From positions 421,436,233 to 421,500,232 of the forward strand of contig NC_057809.1 of assembly GCF_018294505.1 (NCBI RefSeq): DNA of 64,000 nt, written 5' to 3'. Source of the DNA: Triticum aestivum. Its lineage: Eukaryota; Streptophyta; Magnoliopsida; Poales; Poaceae. A program made the position numbers and the translations under genes. Below, in pieces: positions 54,139 to 64,000 of this stretch (positions within the stretch are counted from its first letter, which is position 1; every line of letters starts with the position of its first letter). The notes under the pieces are model-generated. The model was not told the DNA's origin. It searched no databases and was given only the letters and a program-made list of their open reading frames with translations.

Positions 54139-55894
54139 TGCACGACTCACTTACGCACTACTTATCTCCATTTTCTTGCATGACACATGCACCTTGATGC
54201 TAGAGGCCCCGCATGTTGGCAAAAGGATGAACAAAGTGCGGCGAGCTGGCATTTTTTGCCGTCTATGGAGGTCGGTTAACTCATCACATGTTACCGACTC
54301 TTGGGTGGGATAGTTTTTTTGGTGGGTTTGGGGCAACTCGCTCCAATTTAACCCTCATGTTTGGATACTTTATGGCTATTTGAGCCCCAACTAGCTCAAA
54401 CTAACTCTAACCCATGGATCCAAACAGGGCCAAAGTTAGTCTTGGAAAATGCATTAAGCCCTATATACATGGACAGACGGAGTACATGATACTAGCAAAC
54501 GCTCACCAGTAGTAATAGTTCATTGGTTGCTTTCGATTTTTGATTCAGTTGCTATGCTGCTACCGTCCAATATTCGTGTGTGGTTGTTTCTAGAATAAAA
54601 AAAGGAGGTACCCCTATTTATGTTACTCCCACTATGCCTAGCCTAAGGTTAGTAGGTGACCTTGCGCTTGGCTCTTCGCCTCTTCCGGAAGTCGAACAAT
54701 AATGATGGTACTACAGTAGTACTTCTGGCAATCTGACACCAAATGAACTGCTGCATATCCATCGCTTGTAAGCAAAAGTTTCTCCTCGTGTTGCGAGCCA
54801 CCGTGCACGCGTTGGCGAGGGAGAAGGCGTAGTAAGCAAGCTTCTCGTCGTTCTACAAGTTGACGAGACACATCAAAGTTATTTAGTATGTACTCCCTCT
54901 GGCTACCCCCCATCTCGTGCTCCGACGTTGAGTACGTGCACTATTCACGTGCCATCGAGGAGAAAAAAATATTGCGTAGTAGGTGCCATCGAAGTGCTCG
55001 ACTCACTTACGCACTGCTTATCTGATTATCCCCATTTTCTTGCATGACACGTGCACCTTGATGCTAGATGTCTAGCGTGTTGGCAAAAGGATGGACAAAG
55101 ATCACGTAAAAAATAGTTGAAGAACAAAGATTCCCGACGACCAAGAAGGAGCAAGGAACCTTGCGCGTTTTCCTCTATTTTTTGTCGCCTGCCCACCTAT
55201 AAACAAATAAAAGAACATGAAATCTTCGCTAACCACTAGAGACGATACATCAGGATGCTAAGTTGAAGATGTTTTATAGTTTATATTGATAACCATGCAA
55301 GAAGCCACGCATGTACACACGCCAATGCACTAACTCATGCATATCCAACTCATGCACATACGCGCACAGCATGGAGCACACAATGCACGTACACAACACA
55401 TGCATGCACACGCACTCGGCCGCATAATGCACGTGAATAACACATGCATGCGCACACACTCGGCTACATGGAGGCATGCGCCATGTGCGGCGACATCCGA
55501 TTCGTCGTGCTACGGCGAAGCTCGCACACAAAAACGCCTACACATCTCTTGCAGCACCTCTTTGTCGTCGTTGCTCAATGACTAGTCGGAGACAAAGACG
55601 ACCGCAGCCTTGGCCTTAGAGCTAGCACTGATGGAAAAGCATGCACGCTGCACGCACACGAGCACGTACGTCCGGAGTGCCCACGACATGGTGCGTCCCC
55701 AGTCGCCTCTACTCCTTCTGCGCACGTTGTCTATCAGGGCGGCTGCATGCCTAATGATGATGTGGCTGAGATCTTCTAGGACTCAGATGATGACAAGGAA
55801 AATTATGGGGAGTGGGCTCTCATGCAAGAGCCTAGCTATATGCGGATTCCTAGACAAATAAAATAAATGTGAAGAAAGAGAAAGAGAGAAGGTT

Positions 55895-56032
55895 GAAAGA
55901 AGTACTAAGTGATGTTATAGCCAACCTTGTAGCCCACACTACTATATGAGTGACTATAAATGATGGCTATAAAAGACATGGCAGTTTCTTATAGCCATCA
56001 GCTGGCTATACTATTAACCATGCTCTTAGGCT
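55895..56032. mobile_element. MITE fragment (TATAGCC type)
   Basis: GTTATAGCCAACCTTGTAGCC and the right part (AGCTGGCTATACTATTAACCATGCTC) match a common grass MITE pattern with inverted TATAGCCA words. The ends are not clearly delimited. Confidence 0.45.
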
Positions 56033-56035
56033 AGT

Positions 56036-56450
56036 CATAGTGCAGAGTAACTTAGACTAGTGTCATGCATATGACACTAGTCTAAGTTACTACCTCCATA
56101 ATGCAAAGTAACATAGTAGTAGTGTCATACTAGTTGGCTTCATTTATTATTTGTAGACTCATCCTCTCTTGGAAAGCGCTATGTTACAGTACATTTTTTC
56201 TCAAATACGCACCAGTGTGCGTATCATTCATTAAAGAAGAGAGGGGAAAGAGCCCCAAATCCACGGATACAAGCTTATTTACATGCAGAATTAATCTGGC
56301 ACCACCCTAGTTTCGAAAATGGACTACTCGCTTGTGCCCCACACTACATATTATGTTACTCTAAACACATCTCTCCTCATTAAATACATGCCACATAAGA
56401 AAACTTGTCTTGGACTACGCTATGTTACTACTAGGAGTATGTTACTCCCA
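56036..56450. mobile_element. MITE with CATAGTG/CACTATG ends, carrying an insert
   Basis: The left end CATAGTGCAGAGTAACTTA and right end TATGTTACTCCCACTATG are inverted relatives. Between about 56190 and 56330 there is unrelated sequence beginning TTTTTTCTCAAATACGCACC, probably a later insertion. Confidence 0.5.
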
Positions 56451-57094
56451 CTATGAACTGTTGCACGTCCACCGCAGCAAAAGTTTCTCCTCATGCTGCG
56501 AGCCACCACGCACGTGTTGGCGAGGGAGAAGGCATAGTAAACAAGCTTCTCGTCATTCTGCGAGTTGCTGCGTGTTGCCAAAAGGATGAACAAAGCTCAA
56601 GTCAATAAAAATGAGTGGAAGAGCATAGACTCCCGATGACCGAGAAGGAGAAAGGAACCTCGTGGTGGAGCTTCTGCACTCATAATATTTTATATTATTC
56701 AGCAATATAAAATCAACCAATCATCTCCACAGTGGACTGGAAGAGTACAAAACACGGTAGCCCAGTGTAGTTACATCATACTACATGGCTAACACATGCT
56801 ATCACCATTTTTCTTGGCCTCCGTGCGACACCTAGCTCTAGTAATCCAGCAGCCTGTATCGCTTCTCGCTCCTCGTCTCTCTCAAAGTGAGGCGGGCTGG
56901 CATTTTTGCCGTCTATTGAGGTCGGTTAACTCATCACATGTTACCGACATGCCAAGAGCATTCTAAAAAAATAATGTACTCTATTTTTATGCCAAGAAGA
57001 GGAAGCGCTTTGACCGACGAACCAAACGGGACATGCGTGCCGTGCCATGAATGGGTCTAGTTTCTCGTTTTGAACTTGTTTAAAACACTTGGTT

Positions 57095-57655
57095 TTGACT
57101 ATTGATAAGATTTTATATAGGGCCTAATGTATTCTTCGAGGATGATTTTGACTATTGATAAGATTTTATATAATTTAAAAATTATATCATTCGAAGATCC
57201 TTTCACATTCCGTTAGAAAAAAGATCCTTTCACGTATGAATTTGACTGTATGCTTTGAGCAACTTGCATGTCCTATACTGTTCCTGTTTGGATACTCTAT
57301 AACTTAGCTAGAGGTTAGACTAACTCATGACTAACCCTAAACTAACTATAGCCAAAGAGGTGTTCGGGTGACAGGGTTAGATTGACAATAAATGCACTGG
57401 ATGGAGAGAGAAAAGTGATTTTCCAGTGGGCCCAATAAGAACTATCTCCAATTAGCACCTCTTTGGTGGGATAGTTTTTTTGGTGGGTTCGGTGCAACTT
57501 GCTCCAATTTAACCCTCATGCTTGGATACTTTAGGGCTATTTGAGCCCCAACTAGCTCAAACTAACTCTAACCCATGGATCCAAATAGGGCCAAAGTTAG
57601 TCTCAGAAAACGCATTAAGCCCTATATACATGGACAGACGGAGTACATGATACTA
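57095..57655. mobile_element. Stowaway MITE split by another MITE
   Basis: The left part (TATATAGGGCCTAATG, then ATTATATCATTCGAAGATCC) and right part (AACGCATTAAGCCCTATATA, ending GGAGTA) belong to the same family as 31705-31942. Between them, about 57287-57594, is a second element with CCTGTTTGGATAC and GGATCCAAATAGGG ends, inverted to each other. A truncated copy of the right half is at 54300-54492. Confidence 0.65.
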
Positions 57656-57834
57656 GCAAACGCTCACCATTAGTAGTAGTTCATTGGTTGGTTTCGATTT
57701 TTGATTCAGTTGTTGTGCTGCTACCGCCAGTATTCGCATGTGGTTGTTTCTAGAGTAAAAAAGGAGGTACTCTGTGGGAAAGGTCAAGTGATGGTTGCTT
57801 CGCCTGACCAACTTATTACTCAGAGAATACGGGA

Positions 57835-60800
57835 GTACCAGCGGATTCAAGGAATAGAGAAATGATGGTTGCTTTGTCCGAGCAACTTACTGTGGCGAAG
57901 GTGGGGCTCTCTGATTTGACTGCTCAGTAGTCATTACTACTGTGGTGCAATGACCGGGGTGAATCTTTCCCTACAGTTGTGCACTCAATATTGGTGCATG
58001 GCAGGTTGAGCTGGATGAAGGATGTCCCACATGTCGGCAAAACAAAGTTGAATTGTTTCTGGCATTGCTATCAATCCTTTGGGATTTGTTTATATCTACG
58101 CATAATTTTAATGAAATTGTACTGTGATGCTATGAAGGTTTCAAATTTTTTTCCCGCAGGAAAAAAAGGTTTCAACTTAGGATTAATGTGTCCTCTTGCC
58201 TCAAGATTATCTCATTACAAGATTACATCAAATACAAATGAAACTACCATGGCTGCTAATGCATCTCAATGGTTCGCAGAGCAGCACCAATATTCACATC
58301 ACAACTGAAGACAAAGTTGTGAGAAGGTGTACAAATAAAGAAAAATATATAATTGATCGATGTTGTTCATAGGCATGGCTCCATTTCCTGGGCACAGTGT
58401 TCACTGCTTGGCAGCTAGTTTCACCCAGCTCAATAGGCAAAAAAGAGGTGTATGGAGGACACCACAATCTGATCATTTTGTACAGCTCCACTAAAATCGA
58501 GAGAACCATCCCTGTTTGCAAAACTATCCAGTCAGTGTGATTACAATAATAGTGGAACTAGATGATGAAACATAACACACACAAATAGAAGCCGATCACC
58601 TCTGCGATCTCTCTTTAGGACTAACTACTAGTTGGAGAAGATTAGGCACGAAGTTGGATGAGGAGGATAGCAAAACCAATCTCCCTTTCTGTAGTCCCAC
58701 AGAAATGTAAAAACGTTGCCCGTGTGACATTTTGGCAGATTTGCACAAAACACTCTTAAGAAAAAAGTGATTTGTGCAGTTCACCAAAAGATCGCAATAG
58801 GAACAAGGTGAAAATGGATAGCCATGTTTGCAAAAGGAGGTAGAAAGGAAACAATTACTTCCCAATAACACGAGTTGAAGACACACATGCCAACAAAAAA
58901 TAAGCATATTCCATGTAATAAGGGAAAGATAGCAGCATGGTGGTTTATCAAAAATGGTTTGAGGATGAAATAGCAAGATGGAAAGTACGTCGGCCGAGAT
59001 ACATTTCAAATAAACAACTAAAGAAGATCCACATGTAGCAACGCGGGAAGATGAGCAGTGGAGCAAGGCCGGAGGAGGCTGTACCTGAGGGTCGTCAGGA
59101 TGTTACTAGGAGGGCACCGGCGGCCGGGATCTGCCCATACTGCAACAACGAGCAAGTGGCAAAGGCCCTACCACGCCGGATCTTGGTCAGAGAGAACGGC
59201 GGGTACCTCATATCGGGACGTGCTGCCTCAATGCTATCAAACGGAGAAACGATGCACATCCTCCCTTTCCGCCGACGGACGGGATGCGGCCGGACACTGA
59301 CCAACAGTGAGAGAGAGAGGCCACCGATGGTAGCTGCAACTACGTCGGTATTTCCCCGGAGAGGGAGGGATGATGTAGCACAGCGACGGTAGGTATTTCT
59401 CTCAGTTATAAAACCAAGGTATTGAACTAGTAGGAAGACCAAGCAACGCAACATAAACATCACCTGCACACAAACAACAACACCTCGCAACCCGACGAGT
59501 TAAAGGGGTTGTCAATCCCTTCCGGGGTACGGTACCTCAAGATAGGCAAACGAACGTGAGGTAAATTGTAGTAGATTGATAGATCGAACGCCAAATAAAA
59601 TAAATAAAGATAAAACACAACAAGGTATTTTGTGTTTTTGGTTTAATAGATCTGAATAAAAATGCAAATGAAAACAGACCGCAAGGCAAATATATGAGAA
59701 GAAGACCCGGGGGCCGTAGGCTTCACTAGTGGTTTCTCTCGAGGAAAATAACAAACGGTGGGTAAACAAATTACTGTTGGGAAATTGATAGAACTTCAAA
59801 TAATTATGACGATATCCAGGCAATGATCATTACATAGGCATCACGTCGAATATTAGTAGACCGGCTCCTGCCTGCATCTACTACTATTACTCCACACATC
59901 GACCACTATCCAGCATGCATCTAGTGTATTAAGTTCATGGAAAAAACGGAGTAATGCAATAAGAATTATGACATGATGTAGAAAAGATTCGTTTATCTAT
60001 ATGGAGGTAGATATAGATCTCGTATTTTTATCCTTAGTAGCAACGATACATACGTGTCGGTTCCCTTTCTGTCACTGGGATCGAGCACCGTAAGATCAAA
60101 CCACTTCCGGGCACATCTTCCCATTGCAAGATAAATAGATCAAGTTGGCCAAACAAAACCCAAATATCGGAGAAGAAATACGAGGCTATAAGGGATCATG
60201 CATATAAGAGATCAAAGAAACTCAAATAACTTTCATGGATATAAAAAGATATGACTGATCATAAACTCGAAGTTCATCATATCCCAACAAACACACCGCG
60301 AAAAGAGTTACATCACATGGATCTCCAAGAGACCATTTTATTGAGAATTCAATGAGAGAGAGAGAGAGCCATCTAGCTACTAACCACGGACCCGAAGGTC
60401 TACAAAGGACTACTCACGCATCATCGGAGAGGCACCAATGGAAGTGGTGAACCCCTCCGTGATGGTGTCTAGATTGGATCTGGTGGTGCTGGACTCTGCG
60501 GCGGCTAGATGAATATTTTGTCGATTACCCTAGGGTTCTGGTATTTTTGGGGTATTGATATAGCAAAGAGGCGGTCCGAGGGGCACCCGAGGTGGGCACA
60601 ACCCACCAGGGCGCGCCTGGGCCTCCTAGCGCGCCCTGGTGGGTTGTGCCCCCCTCGGGGCACCCCCCAGGTGCAAGCAGGGCCCGTTGCCTTCCTTCTG
60701 GCCCATAAAAAATCATCATGAAGTTTCATGGCATTTGGAATCCATTTGATATTGATTTCCTATGATGTAAAAAACATGGAAAAAACAACAAAGTGGCACT

Positions 60801-62806
60801 TGGCACTATGTTAATAGGTTGGTACCAAAAAATGATATAAAATGACTACAAAATGATTATAAAACATCCAAGATTGGATCAATAAAAAATTATATATACG
60901 TTGGAGACATATCAGCCAGTGTCACCTTGTGTGAGATGGTGTGACGAGAGACAAACCCCAGCAGGCAGGCTCCGTTCTATATAGTGGAGTGGATTTTTTC
61001 CATTTTCCCCACGGCAATCGTTTTATATTCTGTACGTGCCATTGAGGAATATAAAACTTTATTTAATACGCGTCAAGTCGAACTTTGTTCCGTCTAGGCG
61101 TGGTACCCGACCCTCCTTCGAGCAAACAACCGCTACACGCGTCAAATTATCACGTGGGCTGCCTTTCTGTACAGGAACGGACTCCACCATGTACCCGCGC
61201 GGGTGTGGCCGGGAACGAGACATGAGTACGTGTGTCCTGCATGCACCTCTTCTTTAGGTGCAGGTACATACATGGGTCGGTGTGAGAGAGATGGTTTGTG
61301 CGAAACAGAGGCAATGTGTCGATGATATCTCAAACAAAAAAACATAACATATGCAATGTGTGTGAAACGGAGTCATGGACGTGAGATATCGATAGAATCG
61401 AAAACAGGGACGAAGTTTGTGGTTGCGCGATTGATAAAGAGTGCCATCGAATCTGTGTCTGCCAACGTCAAAGATACAGGGCGGTTGGCCTGCTGGAATT
61501 TGAGAGGGTAGAGGTGCAATTTTTCTCTATGGCATGGATACCTACCTACAACGTTCGACTATCGGTGTGTGTGTGGGGAAGTAGAGGGACGTAGCTATGT
61601 ATCGAGGGAGATCGATCGACATCAATGGATATGTGTAGCAGAGGAATAAGGTTGGGAGAAAGACAAAGGTAGAGCATCGGAGGGTTGGTGGTGGAGTGGC
61701 GTCTGACAAATGGTGGGAGAGGCCTTCTAGACAAACAGAGGATATGAGTGCAATATCAATAAGAGAGGGTGGGGAATGTCTGTCTGTCTATGCACATGCG
61801 TGTGAGACACAGGTCGGGAGGTATGCAAGGATGATGACGGGAGACGATATGGTTGTGGTAAGCATATGTAACTACATAGGAAGATCAACTATCGTGTGTC
61901 CGAGAAAGGGAGAGACATAACTAGTGAGGTAAGTCTATCAGTACGTGGGGAAAATGAATTATAGTCGAACTAGCTATATGTAGGGACATTGGTACGTATA
62001 CATGCATGCATGTGTTAGAAGCAAACAAGGTTCGTAGAGACAGGCAGGGGGAGAGGGGTGCGGCTAGGAGGTGGTGCGAGAGGCCTACCATGTTGAGGGG
62101 GGAGGAGTGTGTGAGTATGAGATTGATGAAAAGAGGGGCGGGAGTGTGCACCTGCGTGGAACCGTATTTGACATAGGGGGGCATGGACAGTGAGATGAGA
62201 AGAGGGGAAGTATGTGTTTGTGGTAGGCACACTTGGCTAGAGAGGTATATCGACCTGTGCGTGCCGGAAACAAGGAGCCGGGGGCCTACATACACCACGG
62301 GTGAACGGCCTAAATAGAAATAACGAACGTGCGCGATGGAGGGGACGCTGAGGGAGGGTGAGAGGGGGGCGGGCGTGTGCATGCACGATACAAAGTTAGC
62401 GCTAGCTAACTACAAAGAGAAGAGGATCGTGAAGGTGTAAAAGATGAACAAAGATCACAGTTCATTATAAAAAAGTGGATACCGATACTTGAAGAACATA
62501 TCATAATGTAGAACATTGATTATAATTTGGGCTAATGTGTGGCTTTTGCAGCTTCGGGCTAAATACTTGTCATAATGTAGGGGGCGGGGCACTATACTTT
62601 GTGTGATAAACATGGTGTACGTATGTAACATGGTTTAGATAATGAATATATAGTTAGTACATCAAATGTACTATTATTTGGAATCAACATCAAGTGTATT
62701 CAAAAAATTGAATTCGAGTTCATACAATACACATAGTTGATATCTATCTCTATAGTAATCATGTGGTGTGTTGTTAAGGTAATACACGAATGATGGTTGA
62801 AGTTGG
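57835..62806. repeat. Duplicated segment copy B
   Basis: It is the paralogue of 760-3487 plus 30545-31535. It lacks the copy A Stowaway pair and the Tat1 insertion, so it shows the empty sites. It has its own solo LTR (59328-60914) and ends at 62806, where a Tat2-family LTR begins. No gene is recognised. Confidence 0.8.
59328..60914 (-). mobile_element. Solo LTR, Sabrina/Athila-like Gypsy
   Basis: It spans 1587 bp. On the minus strand it starts TGATATGTCTCCAACGTATA, typical of Triticeae Sabrina-type LTRs, and ends GTTGCAGCTACCA. No internal element sequence is attached. The flanking 5 bp differ (ACCGA left, GCCAG right), so it is not a simple target duplication. An inverted GGCGCGC/GCGCGCC region near 60590-60660 forms a strong hairpin. 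Confidence 0.8.
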
Positions 62807-64000
62807 TGTCGGTGTATAAAACTAGGGGCACATTTTTGTACCCCTTTACCTGTGCACGGGTAGTCAGAGCCGCGCCCGCGACCACACCAAGCAAAGCGAG
62901 GGAGGTGAGCCAAGGCAAGACCAAAGCCCAAGATGGCCAGAACAACGCCAAGACCAAGGCCACAAAGAGCAAAGGGACGAAGCAGGTCCCCCCGGCAGGA
63001 GACCCTTGTCGGGGGCAGCCTCGGCAGCCCCGGCAAGACTCTTGGCAGGGTAGCTCGCCCCACCCCAACAGAGTGAGCCACCCTTGAGCCCACGATCCCC
63101 GATGCCATCATCTGCGTAGGGCCGGGGCCCGGGAAGGCACCTCCAAGGTGGCATGCAGATCTTTGTGAAGACATATCCAAGAATAAACGAGGATTAGAAG
63201 ACGACGACCCCCGGCAAGACCCTTGCCGAGGATGACGGCGTGGCACGACAAGACCCTTGCTAGGTCACCTGGCAAGGCCCTCGCCAAGCGCGCCAGCAGG
63301 GCCACCATCAGGCCCGCACCAGCCAAGTCTCAGCCACCGTTCGCATGCAGCTGCCGATCAAACCAGCTGGGCAGGCACCTGCGTGGCAACATGCAGCCCT
63401 TCATGGAGGCTCCACCATAGTGCCACCTCAGCTGCCTGCTTTCCTACATGTCACCGCATGCATCGCTGGCCAGGGCGCGTGTTGAAGCTTGGAGGAGCGG
63501 CGGCGGACGGGACGGGCCTCGCCCCCGTCCCCCAATAAAGTGAAGGGACACCTAAGCTTCGCATTAAATGCGCTTTGTCCTGTAATACCAGTGATAACCT
63601 CGCAACACTATTGCCTTTCCACCTCCTGTGTGCCACTGTGGCAACCCCTTTTTCTATAAAAGGAGGCCCAAGGCGACAAGGGAAAGGATTCAGCTTTTTG
63701 GAGCTCATTACACTCCATAGCTAGCTCAAGAACTCAGAATACATCCACCAAATTAGGAGTAGGGTTTTACGCATCCTCGCAGCCCGAACCTGGACAAACG
63801 AACCTGGTGCTCTCTGTTAGACCCGCTCTTCTCTCAACTCTACGCCCCGCAACCACAGTAGGGATTCTTGTGATCCCATACGTGTCGTTTCCCACCGACA
63901 TCTTTGGTGCGCCAGGTAGGGGGACGCGTTTGTGTGAATCTGGTCTAGTAGTTGGCCTAGCAGTTCTTCATCGCCCTTGGCTCCTGAGAAAAGGGCGGCC
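62807..64000 (+). mobile_element. Tat2-family element, 5' end, running out of the window
   Basis: A 1094 bp LTR (62807-63900, TGTCGGTGTATAAA to CCCACCGACA) is followed by TCTTTGGTGCGCCAGGTAGG and the start of a gag leader. The position matching the Tat2 gag ATG reads TTG (near 63977). GGCAAGACCCTTGCC dyads recur near 63210. TATAAAA lies at 63655-63661. The 5 bp before it is GTTGG, and the empty paralogue at 31531-31540 reads GTTGGCAACA, so a GTTGG duplication is expected beyond the window. Confidence 0.88.

Larger units (their letters stand above)
54138..57780. repeat. Mosaic of short duplications and MITEs
   Basis: Paralogous pairs are 54138-54240 with 54993-55095, 54241-54300 with 56886-56960, 54300-54610 with 57466-57775, and 54760-54880 (continuing at 55080-55160) with 56455-56690. 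A 44 bp tandem pair of CA/TG-rich DNA lies at 55382-55469. No credible gene is present. The frames at 55337-55861 are low-complexity. Confidence 0.7.

Overview
The window looks like intergenic DNA from a large Triticeae grass genome (wheat, Aegilops or barley type). The signs are Angela/BARE/WIS-type Copia LTRs, a Sabrina-like solo LTR, an Au-type SINE, Stowaway MITEs and CACTA DNA, nested in one another. I found no ordinary single-copy host gene, tRNA or rRNA. Every coding region I can support belongs to a transposable element. Element names are lineage-level recognition from protein motifs and termini, not database hits.

Layout. 1-3487 is flanking DNA, most of it the left part of a duplicated segment (copy A). 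3488-30539 is one Ty3/Gypsy element of the Tat lineage (here Tat1), closed by GGGGT target duplications. It was split twice by younger elements. A Copia element of SIRE/Maximus type (3933-14010, TSD TTTAG) sits in its 5' LTR, and a BARE/Angela-like Copia element (16540-25082, TSD ATACC) sits in its reverse transcriptase/RNase H. Copy A resumes at 30545 and holds a perfect Stowaway MITE at 31705-31942. About 32.1-37.4 kb is CACTA-type DNA with a five-exon Transposase_24-like gene remnant and one recognisable terminus at 37437. 37.4-41.5 kb holds minisatellites, a tandem repeat interrupted by an Au-type SINE, and a second CACTA-like 5' fragment. 41519-46578 is the 5' half of a second Tat element (Tat2). 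It is cut by a chromovirus (46579-about 54138, minus strand) with a 3.7 kb LTR, which is itself truncated. 54.1-57.8 kb is a mosaic of small duplications and MITEs. 57.8-62.8 kb is copy B of the duplicated segment, carrying a solo LTR. 62807-64000 is the 5' LTR and leader of another Tat2-family element that runs off the window.

The most interesting part is the SIRE-like element. It keeps an intact 723-aa Gag and an intact second ORF (677 aa from its likely start) but has no protease, integrase or reverse transcriptase. Its LTRs differ at only about 7 of 1754 positions, so it moved recently and must have used enzymes supplied in trans. It carries about 42 copies of a short dyad, TCGGT-N3-ACCGA, in both LTRs and again around an internal TATA box upstream of the second ORF. 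This suggests a second, LTR-like promoter for that ORF. Tat1 separately carries an antisense gene remnant with an AT-hook and a B3-like domain, with its own TATA box.

LTR divergences counted by eye are about 3% for Tat1, 2-2.5% for the BARE-like element and 0.4% for the SIRE-like element. They agree with the order implied by nesting.
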